Assembly: GCF_012863495.1 (NCBI RefSeq)
Contig: NZ_JAAVJL010000001.1
Coordinates: 372,001 to 436,000 of the forward strand
DNA length: 64,000 bases
Direction of reading: 5' to 3'
From: Pseudanabaena yagii GIHE-NHR1
GTDB taxonomy: Bacteria > Cyanobacteriota > Cyanobacteriia > Pseudanabaenales > Pseudanabaenaceae
How positions within the stretch are numbered: position 1 is the first letter of the stretch; each line of letters opens with the position of its first letter. Position numbers and translations under genes: made by a program. The notes beneath the pieces are model-generated. The model had not been told where the DNA came from. It did no database searches and saw only the letters and a program-made list of their open reading frames with translations. Below, piece by piece: positions 55,952 through 64,000 of the stretch.

Positions 55952-56926
55952 ATGAATATTACCGTCAAGCTTCACCGCCAACCATCACGTACTAGCGAAC
56001 CTACCTATCAAACCTTTGAAATTGAAGCCGATCCAACTCGCACTACAGTATTAGATGTATTGATTAGGATTCAAAGTGAACAGGATGGCTCCGTTGGTTT
56101 TCGGCGTAACTGTCGCAATGCGATCTGTGGTTCCTGTGCAATGCGAATTAATGGGCGATCAGGCTTGGCTTGTCAGAAACATATTAGTGAAGTGATGGGA
56201 GAGCATGATACGGAATTGGTAATTGAGCCGATGCAAAATCTGCCTGTGATTAAGGACTTAATCGTGGACATGACCAAGTTTTGGGATAACCTCCACAAAG
56301 TCGATCCCTATGTCTCCACCGCATCACGACAAATTAGCAAAACTGAATATCTGCAAACCCCTGCTCAACGCGCCAAACTCCAAGCCGCCGCTAACTGTAT
56401 TCTCTGCGGTTCCTGCTATTCCGAATGTAACTCCGCAGCAGTCAGCGATCGCTTTGTGGGTCCCCATGCCCTAGCTAAGGCATATCGCGTCATGGCAGAT
56501 AATCGTGACGATCGCACTGAGGAACGAGTCGAAAAATATAATGAGTCGGGCTTTGTTTGGGACTGCACGCGCTGCTATAACTGCAATGAAGTTTGTCCAG
56601 TAGAAGTGCAACCCCTAGATCGGATTTCCCAAATCAAGCATGAGATTCTCGCTAATCGTGATCTACCAGAATCCATGCCACAGCGTCATCGCCACACTCT
56701 GCTCGATTTAGTCAAAGAAGATGGTTGGATCGATGAAAGTAAATTTGCGGTACGACTAGTCAGTGACGATTTCAAAGATTTAAAAGCATTGCTGGGTATT
56801 TTTCCCGTCGGTATTCGGATGTTGCTAAGTGGCAAAATCCCCTATCCTTGGCAATTCAAAAAGTCGGAAGGAGCTGCCGAAACCAAGGCTCTAATTGAGG
56901 CGATCGCTTCTGCAAAAAATAAATAA
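55952..56926 (+). CDS. sdhB: Succinate dehydrogenase / fumarate reductase iron-sulfur subunit
   Basis: A 324-residue subunit from ATG 55952 (MNITVKLHRQPSRTSEPTYQ); the longer frame from 55925 is less likely. The 2Fe-2S cluster ligands are in RNCRNAICGSCAMRING, with the last Cys in SGLACQKHI; the 4Fe-4S and 3Fe-4S ligands are in CILCGSCYSECNS and CTRCYNCNEVCPVEV. It transfers electrons from the flavoprotein SdhA to quinone. sdhA is not in the window, as usual in cyanobacteria where sdh genes are scattered. Confidence 0.93.
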   Translation: MNITVKLHRQPSRTSEPTYQTFEIEADPTRTTVLDVLIRIQSEQDGSVGFRRNCRNAICGSCAMRINGRSGLACQKHISEVMGEHDTELVIEPMQNLPVIKDLIVDMTKFWDNLHKVDPYVSTASRQISKTEYLQTPAQRAKLQAAANCILCGSCYSECNSAAVSDRFVGPHALAKAYRVMADNRDDRTEERVEKYNESGFVWDCTRCYNCNEVCPVEVQPLDRISQIKHEILANRDLPESMPQRHRHTLLDLVKEDGWIDESKFAVRLVSDDFKDLKALLGIFPVGIRMLLSGKIPYPWQFKKSEGAAETKALIEAIASAKNK

Positions 56927-56956
56927 GAGGGATTGTGCTATGCACAATCCCTCTTA
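56924..56956. terminator. Terminator of sdhB
   Basis: TAAGAGGGATTGTGC and its exact complement around TAT, overlapping the stop codon of sdhB. Confidence 0.75.
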
Positions 56957-56976
56957 ATAACCTGTGGGACTCAAAT

Positions 56977-57549
56977 ATGAAAAGTACATTCCCAGCCAAT
57001 CAGTCACAACTCACGCTACAGGATTTTTTACAACTGCCTGAGACTAAGCCTGCTAGTGAATATATTGACAATCAAATCATCCAAAAGCCAAGGCAACAGG
57101 GAAAACATAGTACATTGCAAGGCGAACTTGTCCCAGAGATTAATCGAATCTTGAAACCGCATCGGATTGGTCGTGCTTATCCTGAATTGCGTTGTACCTT
57201 TGGTGGTCGTTCAACAGTGCCCGATATTACTGTTTTCAAATGGGAGAGAATTCCCCGTGAAGCTAATGGTGAGGTCTCTAATACTTTTGCGATCGCACCA
57301 GATTGGACAATAGAAATCCTCTCACCCGATCAAAGTCAAACTAAAGTAACCAAAAATATTCTGCATTGCCTAAAGCACGGCACACAAATGGGTTGGCTAA
57401 TCGATCCAGATGAAAAAACGGTATTTGTCTATCAGCAAAAACAAGAAATCGAAGTTTTTGACGAACCAGAGGCAATTCTTCCCGTTCCAGATTTTGCTAA
57501 TGGCTTACAACTTACAGTCAAAGATTTATTTGCATGGCTATTAGATTGA
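56977..57549 (+). CDS. Uma2-family (DUF820) endonuclease-like protein
   Basis: A 190-residue protein from ATG 56977; the longer frame from 56935 reads through the sdhB terminator. PD-(D/E)XK-like pattern: YIDNQIIQKPRQQGKHSTLQ, LRCTFGGRSTVPDITVFKWE (Asp and Glu), and PDWTIEILSPDQSQTKVTKN. Uma2 genes are very numerous in cyanobacterial genomes; the biological role is unclear. Confidence 0.85.
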   Translation: MKSTFPANQSQLTLQDFLQLPETKPASEYIDNQIIQKPRQQGKHSTLQGELVPEINRILKPHRIGRAYPELRCTFGGRSTVPDITVFKWERIPREANGEVSNTFAIAPDWTIEILSPDQSQTKVTKNILHCLKHGTQMGWLIDPDEKTVFVYQQKQEIEVFDEPEAILPVPDFANGLQLTVKDLFAWLLD

Positions 57550-57560
57550 GTAGGGTTTTC

Positions 57561-58205
57561 TTAAACCACATCTTGCAACCATTGCCGACAAGCTCTCATA
57601 GCGACACTTCGACCTTGGTGAAGAGCGATCGCTACAAACTGGGGAATTGCTTCGGTAATTTTTAGATTTGGGAAGGTGGGACTCATTGCGGTGGCGATGT
57701 AGCGATCACCTTGCAAAATGTAAATCAATAATTGGCTATCGCTGTAGCACCATAGCTCTTTAACTTGTAAAGCTTCATAAGCTTTTAACTGAGTAATCGA
57801 AGTTACATCTATTTCTATAGATAAGTCAGGTGGTGGATCGACATTTAGATCGAGTCTCCGTTTACCTACCATTTTGTAATGATTGGCGATATAGAAGCAG
57901 GTATCAGGCTCAATACCACTTTTCATATCCTGACGTTTAAATGTAGTTTAGCCAAAGCATTCAAACTCGACACCAAGAGTATCTAAAATCAGTTTGACAA
58001 TATCCCCAATCAACTCTTTGTCAACTTCATGCTCTGGTAAAGGCATCCTTACCTCTAATATTCCATCAAAATAAGCTATTCGAGAAGCACGATGTTCGCC
58101 AAGCTCTCCCAGAATTGATTCAAATTCTTGCCAGCTAAGATCGTGTAGGCGTAATCTTTGACCTTCAGGAATCTCTAGCTGCCGTACCGCTAATTGAACT
58201 GTCAT
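57561..58205 (-). pseudogene. Uma2-family gene with an internal stop codon
   Basis: The first part (58205-57948) reads MTVQLAVRQLEIPEGQRLRL and on to LILDTLGVEFECFG, then TAA at 57948-57950, then TTFKRQDMKSGIEPDTCFYI and the rest to LQDVV, all in the same frame. Homologues read G-S-T-T-F-K-R-x-D-M across this point, so one codon, TCA to TAA, explains the break. The catalytic part lies after the stop. It is either a pseudogene or a sequencing error; leaky reading is not excluded. Confidence 0.8.
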
Positions 58206-58294
58206 ATAAGTCCGTAAATGCGTACATCAATCTTATCGCTGTAGCCTAACATTTTAGATATAGCTACCACCAAAAGTATATCAGGACATAAAAT

Positions 58295-58337
58295 CCCAAA
58301 GAGAGTTGCGGTGCAGAGCACCGCAACTCTCTTTGGG
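58295..58337. terminator. Inverted repeat beside the amidase gene
   Basis: CCCAAAGAGAGTTGCGGTGC and its complement around AGA. It ends just before the amidase stop codon on the minus strand (58341), so probably its terminator. Confidence 0.65.
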
Positions 58338-58340
58338 CAA

Positions 58341-59735
58341 TTAGAAAATGCCTGCAGATTCATAGAGACGACGAATGAGGGCGAGGATTTTGCGATCGTA
58401 GAGAGGATCGATCGCCCAGCGTCCTGTGAGTTGACTTAAGACTGGGGCAACGCCTCGCGCCACTAAATGGAATCTCGGTGCAACAACAGGTTGAAATAGA
58501 GGAGCATTGCTCGCATAGGCTTTGAGATGTTGGATATGCGCTCTTACACCTGTGCGCTGATCGGCAAAACTCGCTCCTGATATTTTAGCCGTTGCACTTG
58601 CTGAAGGTGCAGCACCAAGACTCGCGAAGTTATTTTGTTCAGGTTCAATACCTCTACCAAATCGGAGAAATCCTGTCTCAATACACATTTGACAAAAGGC
58701 AATATCATGATTTACGCCTTCAATCTCTGCTTCCTCACGATATATATGTGGTAAATCGCCATAGTTTGTGAGGGCAGTCTCATTATTATTTTTTAGGAAC
58801 ATCAGCAACTGCACTTCAGAGGCATTACCCACACCCATGATCTGATCAATTTGCCCCGTGAATACCTTAAAAATCGTTTTTAGATAGAGGGTGCGGGTGG
58901 TGCTATCCCAAGATACAGAAGTATTCAGTTCACGTAGGGCGATCGCCTGTACATAGACAATACTTTGATAGCGCAGACGACAGGTTAAAGGAATTTGACT
59001 CAGATCGAAACCGAGGCGATCGACTAAATCGGCTGGAACTAAGACATTGCCTGCAACTAAAATCCCCTTTTCTTCATAACTCTGTCCATTGAGATTGATA
59101 TTAATTTCTGGATAGGTAACAGGCTTAGTGACGGGGATACGGTTTGCGGGAGTGAATACAGGAATCGTAGTTGCCGTTTCATTAATCCATGCCTGTAAGC
59201 CATCGGCAATACCGATCGCATAGTCCCGCCGCCTTGTTTGCATTAGTAGGCGATCCTGTGAAGTATTTGCAAAAACTAATTCCAACAAAATTGAAGGAAT
59301 GACAATTTGGCGACAAAAGCTCAAATTGCCAATACTAGCGATCGTGTCCGCTTTTGCGCCTCGATTAGTAATTTCAGGAACACGCTTTGTTAAGGCATTG
59401 GTAATAATTTCCGCTTGACGTTTGCGAATCGTATTATTGGCGATGTAATAGGTTGTGGCTCCTCGTAATTCTGGTGAAGTAACTGTATCGAGATTGAGGG
59501 ATAGAGCCACATCTTGACTAGTTGCCCTTGAATTAATCCATGCGATCGTCTCTTCTAAGGTCAGGTCATCACTAGGTACAGCGATCGCAATCCCCCGCGA
59601 TCGTAATTCAGCAATTAATAGATCTCTAGTAGCTACCAATTCAGCCATTTCGATTATGCCGCCAACTCCTTCACTGAGATCGCGGAACGAACCTTCAAAA
59701 ACGCTATGACCTGCGGAAATAAATATTTTGCCCAT
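58341..59735 (-). CDS. N-acetylmuramoyl-L-alanine amidase with glucosaminidase-like C-terminal domain
   Basis: A 464-residue cell-wall hydrolase. The N-terminal half is amidase_3-like (GKIFISAGHSVFEGSFRDLS, LSLNLDTVTSPELRGATTYY, GAKADTIASIGNLSFCRQIV, ILLELVFANTSQDRLLMQ), with His and Glu metal ligands. A middle beta-rich stretch follows. The C-terminal segment (YREEAEIEGVNHDIAFCQMC, IETGFLRFGRG, NNFASLGAAP) resembles the glucosaminidase/FlgJ fold with Glu at a catalytic position. No signal peptide is seen, so its route to the periplasm is unclear. Confidence 0.85.
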   Translation of the reverse strand: MGKIFISAGHSVFEGSFRDLSEGVGGIIEMAELVATRDLLIAELRSRGIAIAVPSDDLTLEETIAWINSRATSQDVALSLNLDTVTSPELRGATTYYIANNTIRKRQAEIITNALTKRVPEITNRGAKADTIASIGNLSFCRQIVIPSILLELVFANTSQDRLLMQTRRRDYAIGIADGLQAWINETATTIPVFTPANRIPVTKPVTYPEININLNGQSYEEKGILVAGNVLVPADLVDRLGFDLSQIPLTCRLRYQSIVYVQAIALRELNTSVSWDSTTRTLYLKTIFKVFTGQIDQIMGVGNASEVQLLMFLKNNNETALTNYGDLPHIYREEAEIEGVNHDIAFCQMCIETGFLRFGRGIEPEQNNFASLGAAPSASATAKISGASFADQRTGVRAHIQHLKAYASNAPLFQPVVAPRFHLVARGVAPVLSQLTGRWAIDPLYDRKILALIRRLYESAGIF

Positions 59736-59820
59736 ATCCCTATCTGCTAGTCCATTTCAGCAAGCAAAAAAGTCTCCGTGAGTTTATCAGCTTTTGTCCT
59801 GTTTGACTATTTATTTATCA

Positions 59821-59855
59821 ACTAGAGAAGCGGTGCTTCGCACCGCCTCTCTAGT
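59821..59855. repeat. Inverted repeat between amidase and NIL-ferredoxin genes
   Basis: ACTAGAGAAGCGGTGC and its near-complement around TTC. Located between divergent genes; no gene end nearby. Confidence 0.5.
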
Positions 59856-59983
59856 ATTTGTTTCCAGACCTTCAGGCGGGAAACAGATCCTTTCGATATT
59901 TTCGATGATAAAAATCCCAGCATTAGTTTCATAATTAGTATTGCTGATTGATTAGGGCGGGTAATACCCCAAAAATACCAACT

Positions 59984-60388
59984 ATGAAAAAAAGAGTTAA
60001 TCTCACCTTCCCTAAACGGGCGATCAACATTCCCCTCACCTATCGGCTTGCCAAAGATTTTAATATTGCAGCAAATATCATCCGCGCTCAAGTGGCTCCC
60101 AATAAAGTCGGCAAGATGGTACTAGAGCTATCAGGGGATATCGACCAGCTCGAAGAAGCCATCGAATGGATGCGATCGCAAGATATCGAGGTTTCATTAC
60201 ATGGGCGCGAAATTGTAATTGACGATACTGCCTGTGTTGACTGTGGCTTATGCACTGGTGTATGCCCCACTGAAGCTCTGACCCTCGATCCTAAGAGCTT
60301 TCAACTCACCTTTACGCGATCGCGATGTGTAGTTTGCGAACAATGTATAGCGGCTTGTCCTGTAAACGCCATCTCGATTAATCTATAG
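59984..60388 (+). CDS. NIL-domain 4Fe-4S ferredoxin
   Basis: A 134-residue protein from ATG 59984. The NIL domain (about 1-75; KKRVNLTFPKRAINIPLTYR, NKVGKMVLELSGDIDQLEEA) is followed by a ferredoxin with two clusters: CVDCGLCTGVCP and CVVCEQCIAACP. NIL domains are found in methionine ABC transporters and, fused to ferredoxins, in cyanobacterial proteins linked with sulfur metabolism (inference). The longer frame starting at 59948 uses a weak start and is less likely. Confidence 0.85.
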   Translation: MKKRVNLTFPKRAINIPLTYRLAKDFNIAANIIRAQVAPNKVGKMVLELSGDIDQLEEAIEWMRSQDIEVSLHGREIVIDDTACVDCGLCTGVCPTEALTLDPKSFQLTFTRSRCVVCEQCIAACPVNAISINL

Positions 60389-60537
60389 TTAGTAGTATCT
60401 TTACCTGCGCTAGCTGAAAATCCAGTCTAAGGGCTGACGTATAGGTCTGTTTTTTGACGGACAAGCGCCTATAATGATACAAAAAGTAACAATTTTTTAT
60501 ATACAAATTTAGCCCACTAGACTTTGAGTTACAACTC

Positions 60538-61290
60538 ATGCATTTTGAGTTTTTTTCGCTAGAAATTATTCAAGAATGGACGCAACAGTATGGATACTGG
60601 ATCGTTTTCTTGGGCATTATGCTTGAGAATGCTGGCATCCCATTACCGGGGGAAACGATTACGCTGGTAGGCGGCTTCCTAGCAGGAAATGGTGAATTGC
60701 GCTATCCATTAGTTTTGCTATGTACTGTAGCAGGAGCAATCCTCGGAGATAGTGCAGGCTATTGGTTAGGTCGTTGGGGTGGTTTACCAGTTCTAGAAAA
60801 AATCGGTAAATTATTTCGGATGCCCACCGATGAGATTGCGATCGCCCGTGAAAAATTCCGTGGTAGTGCCGATCGCGCAGTTTTCTTTGGAAGGTTTATC
60901 GCCATCTTGAGGATTTTTGCAGGTCCAATGGCAGGGCTGTCGGGGATGTCCTACTCAAGGTTCCTCTTTTTTAACGCTACAGGTGCTTTGGTTTGGGGTG
61001 TAGTTACTACAGGTGTTGCCTACTATGCAGGCACGCTAATTCCCCTTGAAACCCTAGTATCTGGAGTTGTGAAAATTAGCTCTATCATTTTAAGTGCAGT
61101 TGTCCTGTGGTTTGGCGCACCACCCGCATTTCGTTTCCTAAAAGCCAAGTTCATTGATTGGCGCACTTCCCGTAAGCCTCAAAATGCTAACCCTAGTCAT
61201 CCACATCTACAAGCAGGGCAAGAGTCACCTGTATTATTACCGATCGCTGAGGATAAGGTAATGGTTAAACAAGCGATCGAAAATGACTAA
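60538..61290 (+). CDS. DedA/SNARE-associated membrane protein
   Basis: A 250-residue DedA-family protein with several membrane segments. Signature pieces: ENAGIPLPGETITLVGGFLA, GAILGDSAGYWLGRWGGLP, FFGRFIAILRIFAGPMAGLS and MSYSRFLFFNATGALVWGVV. Members act as flippases or polyprenyl-phosphate/undecaprenyl-phosphate and lipid transporters. The substrate here is unknown. Length is typical. The start is right at a leader with a weak ribosome site. Confidence 0.9.
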   Translation: MHFEFFSLEIIQEWTQQYGYWIVFLGIMLENAGIPLPGETITLVGGFLAGNGELRYPLVLLCTVAGAILGDSAGYWLGRWGGLPVLEKIGKLFRMPTDEIAIAREKFRGSADRAVFFGRFIAILRIFAGPMAGLSGMSYSRFLFFNATGALVWGVVTTGVAYYAGTLIPLETLVSGVVKISSIILSAVVLWFGAPPAFRFLKAKFIDWRTSRKPQNANPSHPHLQAGQESPVLLPIAEDKVMVKQAIEND

Positions 61291-61322
61291 AACAAAAGGG
61301 CATTCCTAGCAATACTTCATTA

Positions 61323-61354
61323 CAAAAAAAGCTACCTGACGGTAGCTTTTTTTG
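61323..61354. terminator. Terminator shared by dedA and the tRNA gene
   Basis: ACAAAAAAAGCTACC and its complement around TGAC. The T tract on both sides allows use by the plus-strand dedA gene and the minus-strand tRNA gene. Confidence 0.75.
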
Positions 61355-61362
61355 TTTATTTA

Positions 61363-61447
61363 CGGAGAGAGAGGGATTCGAACCCTCGGTTGCTTTCACA
61401 ACATTCGATTTCAAGTCGAACGCATTCGACCACTCTGCCATCTCTCC
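61363..61447 (-). tRNA. trnS-UGA: tRNA-Ser (anticodon TGA)
   Basis: On the minus strand the acceptor GGAGAGA pairs with TCTCTCC, the anticodon arm CGACTTGAAATCG has TGA in its loop, a long variable arm (class II) follows, and the T arm GAGGGTTCGAATCCCTC is standard. The CCA end is not encoded. It serves codons UCA and UCG (wobble). serS in this window charges it, though not adjacent. Confidence 0.97.
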
Positions 61448-61754
61448 CGTTGGATATTCTAAAGCATCAATACGCACAATACAAGCAAAAAAGCTCGCAA
61501 AGAGAGCTTTTTTATAATTAACGCAAGTTCGAGATAATTTGAAACTTTGAGAGAGGGTTTGCTACGCAAACCCTCTCTCAAAGCCCAAAAGTAAAAGCCT
61601 TGCTTAGCAAGGCTTTTACTTTTGGGCTTTGAAAATTTGCCAGCTTAACCAGAAATGACATTAAAAAACAGCTTCCAATAAATAAAGGCAACGCGATGCG
61701 TTGCCTTTATTTGGGTTTAAGCAAAATTTATATTGCTATCTCTGGATAAAGGTT
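61448..61754. other. Intergenic stretch with four hairpins
   Basis: Between the tRNA-Ser gene and the histone-like gene lie inverted repeats at 61487-61513, 61546-61582 (TTTGAGAGAGGGTTTGC and complement), 61581-61629 (AAGCCCAAAAGTAAAAGCCT and complement) and 61681-61711. No coding frame is convincing. The last is likely the terminator of the next gene. Confidence 0.6.
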
Positions 61755-62885
61755 TTATGCCTTAACCGCAGACATCGACAAGGTGTAATAACCTAGCTGA
61801 TTAGGAACTCTTTCCCACTTACCATCTAGCTTGCCCTTAGACAGGTTTTTGGTAACACGATCCTTGGCTTGGCGGAAATTCTCAACCGAAAGATCGCCAT
61901 ACAAAGCCTTGACGACGCTATCAGCATTAACGAACTCACCCTTACGCTCTTGTAAAACCTTCTCAATCGCATCGGTTAAAGTATTACCTTGATAAAGAGG
62001 ACGGAAAGCCAAGGAGCTAGAACGACCAGATTTTTTGGGCTGAGCAGCTTTGGATGCCGCAGCCTCAGACTTTTTTGCTTTAGCAGGAGTCTTAGGTGCA
62101 GCAGCTTTAGCAGTAGCTTTAGGAGCCTTGGTAGCCTTGGCAGCAGCTTTAGGAGCCTTGGCAGCAGCTTTAGGAGCCTTGGCAGCAGCTTTAGGAGCTT
62201 TCTCTACCTTAGCCGCAGGAGCCGCAGCCTTAGCCGCACCTCTACCTCTCTTGATGGTTGATGTAGGAACTGTTTTCAAACTTTCGAGGGAAAGTGTGTA
62301 GTAACCGAGCTGATTAGGAACACGCTTCCATCTATTTTCACCTTTACCCTTCGATAGGTTCTTAGTGACACGTTCTTTGGCTACACGGAAAACAGTTTCA
62401 GGGAGATCTCCATAAAGGATATTGACTACATCATCTGCATTAACTGCTTGTCCTTGGCGCTCATTCAAAATCTTTTCGATCGATTCTGTCAGGGTTAGTC
62501 CTTCGTAAGCAGGACGAGTTGTCAATGAACCCCGACGATGTCCTCTTCCTTTTCCTTTAGCAGCAGGTGTGGCGGCAGGAGCTGCTTCAGGTTTAGCGGC
62601 GGCTTTGGGTTTACGACCTTTGGTAGGGGCGGCTTTGGGAACTTCAGCAATTACGGGAGCAACTACAACAGGAGGAGCAACTACAGCTTCTTTCTTTTTA
62701 CCTTTGGCTTTAGGAGCTTCGGCAGGGAGGCTGCCAAGGAGGGCTTCAACGTGAGCGAGTTGAGCGCGGGCTTGAGCGACTTTATCTTCATATTCTGCGA
62801 GGAAACCTTGCAAATGGGATTGCAAAGCTTGTAAAGACGCGCCAAAACCATCTGGCTGTAGACTTACAGGTAGATCTATACTCAT
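61755..62885 (-). CDS. Histone-H1-like protein with duplicated domain and Ala/Lys/Pro linker
   Basis: A 376-residue protein. Residues 1-54 are helical and coiled-coil-like (LQGFLAEYEDKVAQARAQLA). Residues 120-200 and 291-370 are two copies of one domain of about 80 residues, each with ESIEKIL/DAIEKVL, V-NADDVV/NADSVV, ILYGDL/ALYGDL, RVTKNLSKGK and RVPNQLGYYTLS. The copies are 55-60% identical by eye. A Lys/Ala/Pro linker (about 205-285) includes the heptad KAPKAAA repeated several times (a 21-bp tandem repeat in the DNA, 62139-62200). The linker resembles histone H1 tails, suggesting nucleic-acid binding, but this is inference. The repeated domain is not one I can name; it looks like a small winged-helix or HARE-HTH-type domain. 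Single-gene unit. Confidence 0.85.
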   Translation of the reverse strand: MSIDLPVSLQPDGFGASLQALQSHLQGFLAEYEDKVAQARAQLAHVEALLGSLPAEAPKAKGKKKEAVVAPPVVVAPVIAEVPKAAPTKGRKPKAAAKPEAAPAATPAAKGKGRGHRRGSLTTRPAYEGLTLTESIEKILNERQGQAVNADDVVNILYGDLPETVFRVAKERVTKNLSKGKGENRWKRVPNQLGYYTLSLESLKTVPTSTIKRGRGAAKAAAPAAKVEKAPKAAAKAPKAAAKAPKAAAKATKAPKATAKAAAPKTPAKAKKSEAAASKAAQPKKSGRSSSLAFRPLYQGNTLTDAIEKVLQERKGEFVNADSVVKALYGDLSVENFRQAKDRVTKNLSKGKLDGKWERVPNQLGYYTLSMSAVKA

Positions 62886-63048
62886 ATTATGGGAACCAAA
62901 GAGATAATAATGATTGATTGATTTGATTAGTTTGTTTCCTCATACATTTGCTTATGATGGAATAAACTCATCATTTCGTTCTATCACGTTTTGAGAGAAC
63001 TCGCAATAGTTTAGAAAGAATTCTCACCATTATCTGTTTTTCTAAAAG

Positions 63049-63076
63049 AGAGAGGGTGGCTGAGCCACCCTCTCTT
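63049..63076. terminator. Terminator of the small gene at 63076-63339
   Basis: GAGAGGGTGGC and its complement around TGA, overlapping the stop codon on the minus strand. Confidence 0.7.
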
Positions 63077-63339
63077 TATTTCTTTAGGTCTAACAGAAAT
63101 CTGGCTTCAGCAGCGCGATCGCTGTTAGGATATCTCTCTAGTAGCCTTTGTAAATAGCTGGGTTGCTCACTGAGAAAGAAGCTAGAAAATAGTAAATCAT
63201 CGATATAAGGACTTTGAGGAAATTTGACCTGTAACTCGGTGATAATGCTATCGATTCGTCGCTGGTAGTCAGAGAGCATACTCTTTTCCCGTTGTTCGTA
63301 ATCTTGATAAGAGTAGCTACGTCTACGGCGTTGTTGCAT
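63076..63339 (-). CDS. Hypothetical helical protein
   Basis: An 87-residue Arg- and Gln-rich protein starting MQQRRRRSYSYQDYEQREKS, then DYQRRIDSIITELQVKFPQS and LLERYPNSDRAAEARFLLDL. The last segment looks like a TPR helix (YPNSDRAAEARF). Function unknown; the next upstream gene is on the other strand. Confidence 0.6.
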   Translation of the reverse strand: MQQRRRRSYSYQDYEQREKSMLSDYQRRIDSIITELQVKFPQSPYIDDLLFSSFFLSEQPSYLQRLLERYPNSDRAAEARFLLDLKK

Positions 63340-63394
63340 AAAAAGGGGAAGAGAAGGTAAATTAGATAAAAATCAGGAGATGGAGTCCCAGCAA

Positions 63395-64000
63395 ATGACA
63401 CAGAAACATGAGATCCGCAACTGGACAGAGTATAACGCAGGGCTAAAACAAAGAGGAAGCCTGACTTTTTGGATGAGCGAAGAAGTAATTGAAGGATGGT
63501 TAAATCAAACATTAAGTGGCAAACGGGGAGCTTCCAAAGATTACAGTGATATAGCAATAGCGACATTTATCACGGTCAAAGCGGTATATCAGCAAGCAGG
63601 AAGACAAACGCAAGGACTGTTAGAGTCAATATTTGCCTTGATGGGAATAGATTTACCAGTACCAGACCACAGCACCGTGTCAAGACGGACAGCAAGTTTA
63701 AGTGTGACCTTACCAGTAATCCCGAAACAGGGAGCAGTGCATGTAGTAGTTGATTCGACAGGGATCAAAGTATACGGCGAAGGGGAATGGAAAACACGGC
63801 AGCATGGAATTAGTAAGAGACGGACATGGCGCAAATTACACCTAGGAGCCGATGAATCAACAGGAGAAATACTGGCTGCGGTCGTCACCACGAATGATTG
63901 CCACGATGGAGAAGTACTCGCCGATATTCTCGATGCGATTGATGCTGAAATTGCTCAAGTTTCCGCAGATGGAGCTTATGACCATCGTCATTGTTATGAC
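63395..64000 (+). CDS. IS5-family transposase (cut by window end)
   Basis: At least 202 residues from ATG 63395 run to the window end without a stop. It reads MTQKHEIRNWTEYNAGLKQR, then FWMSEEVIEGWLNQTLSG, DHSTVSRRTASLSVTLPV, VVVDSTGIKVYGEGEWKTRQ (first catalytic Asp), and ILDAIDAEIAQVSADGAYDH (second catalytic Asp). This is an IS5-family (ISL2/IS1031-type) DDE transposase, distinct from the dead one at 13883. A GGAG lies 8 bp upstream of the ATG. It appears intact so far; the right end and any target duplication lie beyond 64000. Confidence 0.88.
   Translation, partial: MTQKHEIRNWTEYNAGLKQRGSLTFWMSEEVIEGWLNQTLSGKRGASKDYSDIAIATFITVKAVYQQAGRQTQGLLESIFALMGIDLPVPDHSTVSRRTASLSVTLPVIPKQGAVHVVVDSTGIKVYGEGEWKTRQHGISKRRTWRKLHLGADESTGEILAAVVTTNDCHDGEVLADILDAIDAEIAQVSADGAYDHRHCYD

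Noticed and set aside
61546-61629. CRISPR-like array
   Set aside because: The repeats here are two different hairpins side by side, not a repeated spacer pattern. No CRISPR array or cas gene is seen in the window.
62050-62301. Ala-rich plus-strand frame opposite the histone-like gene
   Set aside because: It mirrors the 21-bp tandem repeat and Ala/Lys codons of the real gene on the minus strand.

Overview
The window is cyanobacterial chromosome, most likely from a Pseudanabaena-like filamentous or non-heterocystous lineage. Evidence is the very dense HIP1 octamer GCGATCGC, photosynthesis genes (psaK and a short petM), menB (phylloquinone), a DUF92/VTE6-like phytyl-phosphate kinase candidate, the long cyanobacterial type ThiE, type III glutamine synthetase, and the cyanobacterial arginine enzyme AgrE/ArgZ. 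Base composition is AT-rich, and nearly every intergenic gap holds a perfect inverted repeat. The genus is an inference; no rRNA is present to test it. Layout: 1-4300 holds a cupin gene, an rtcB gene split by an IS4-type insertion sequence, and thiE. 4300-10300 holds a conserved hypothetical gene, plsY, petM, an overlapping (perhaps frameshifted) gene pair and menB. 10300-14600 is accessory: a decayed DUF4258/DUF2283 pair, a NACHT ATPase ending in a GUN4 domain, a four-helix-bundle gene inside flanking repeats, and a dead IS5-type element. 14600-23200 is housekeeping: eno, a cNMP-binding protein, a VTE6-like gene, a Sua5/YrdC gene, serS and uvrC. 23200-25430 is again accessory: a secreted three-repeat protein, miniature repeats and a BrnT/BrnA-like toxin-antitoxin pair. 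25440-32780 covers nitrogen and amino acid metabolism plus moaA: glnN, ilvE, moaA, agrE. 32800-40300 holds a patatin, a nitroreductase, psaK, a transglutaminase-like protein, a fatty acid desaturase and a flavin disulfide reductase. 40650-51040 is a signalling block: a 2353-residue hybrid Ser/Thr kinase-ATPase-histidine kinase, a receiver-histidine kinase and a PilH-like receiver. 51300-64000 mixes an ABC ATPase, def, an IS1-type element that truncated a DUF5615 gene, sdhB, Uma2-family genes (one with a stop), an amidase, a NIL ferredoxin, a DedA protein, tRNA-Ser, a histone-H1-like protein and an IS5-type transposase that runs off the end. How the genes work together: glnN, ilvE and agrE relate to nitrogen storage and release; the 2353-residue kinase and the following receiver kinase are spaced as a likely co-transcribed signalling pair. 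Several genes are visibly broken (rtcB by an IS; DUF4258, DUF72, Uma2 and IS5 by stops or frameshifts; DUF5615 by IS1), so the region is decaying and actively invaded. The features I would look at first are the clean rtcB insertion with a 40-bp perfect palindrome at the gene's 5' side, the NACHT-GUN4 protein, the duplicated-domain histone-like protein, a small TIR-bounded repeat family beside several genes, and an unidentified structured segment upstream of agrE.
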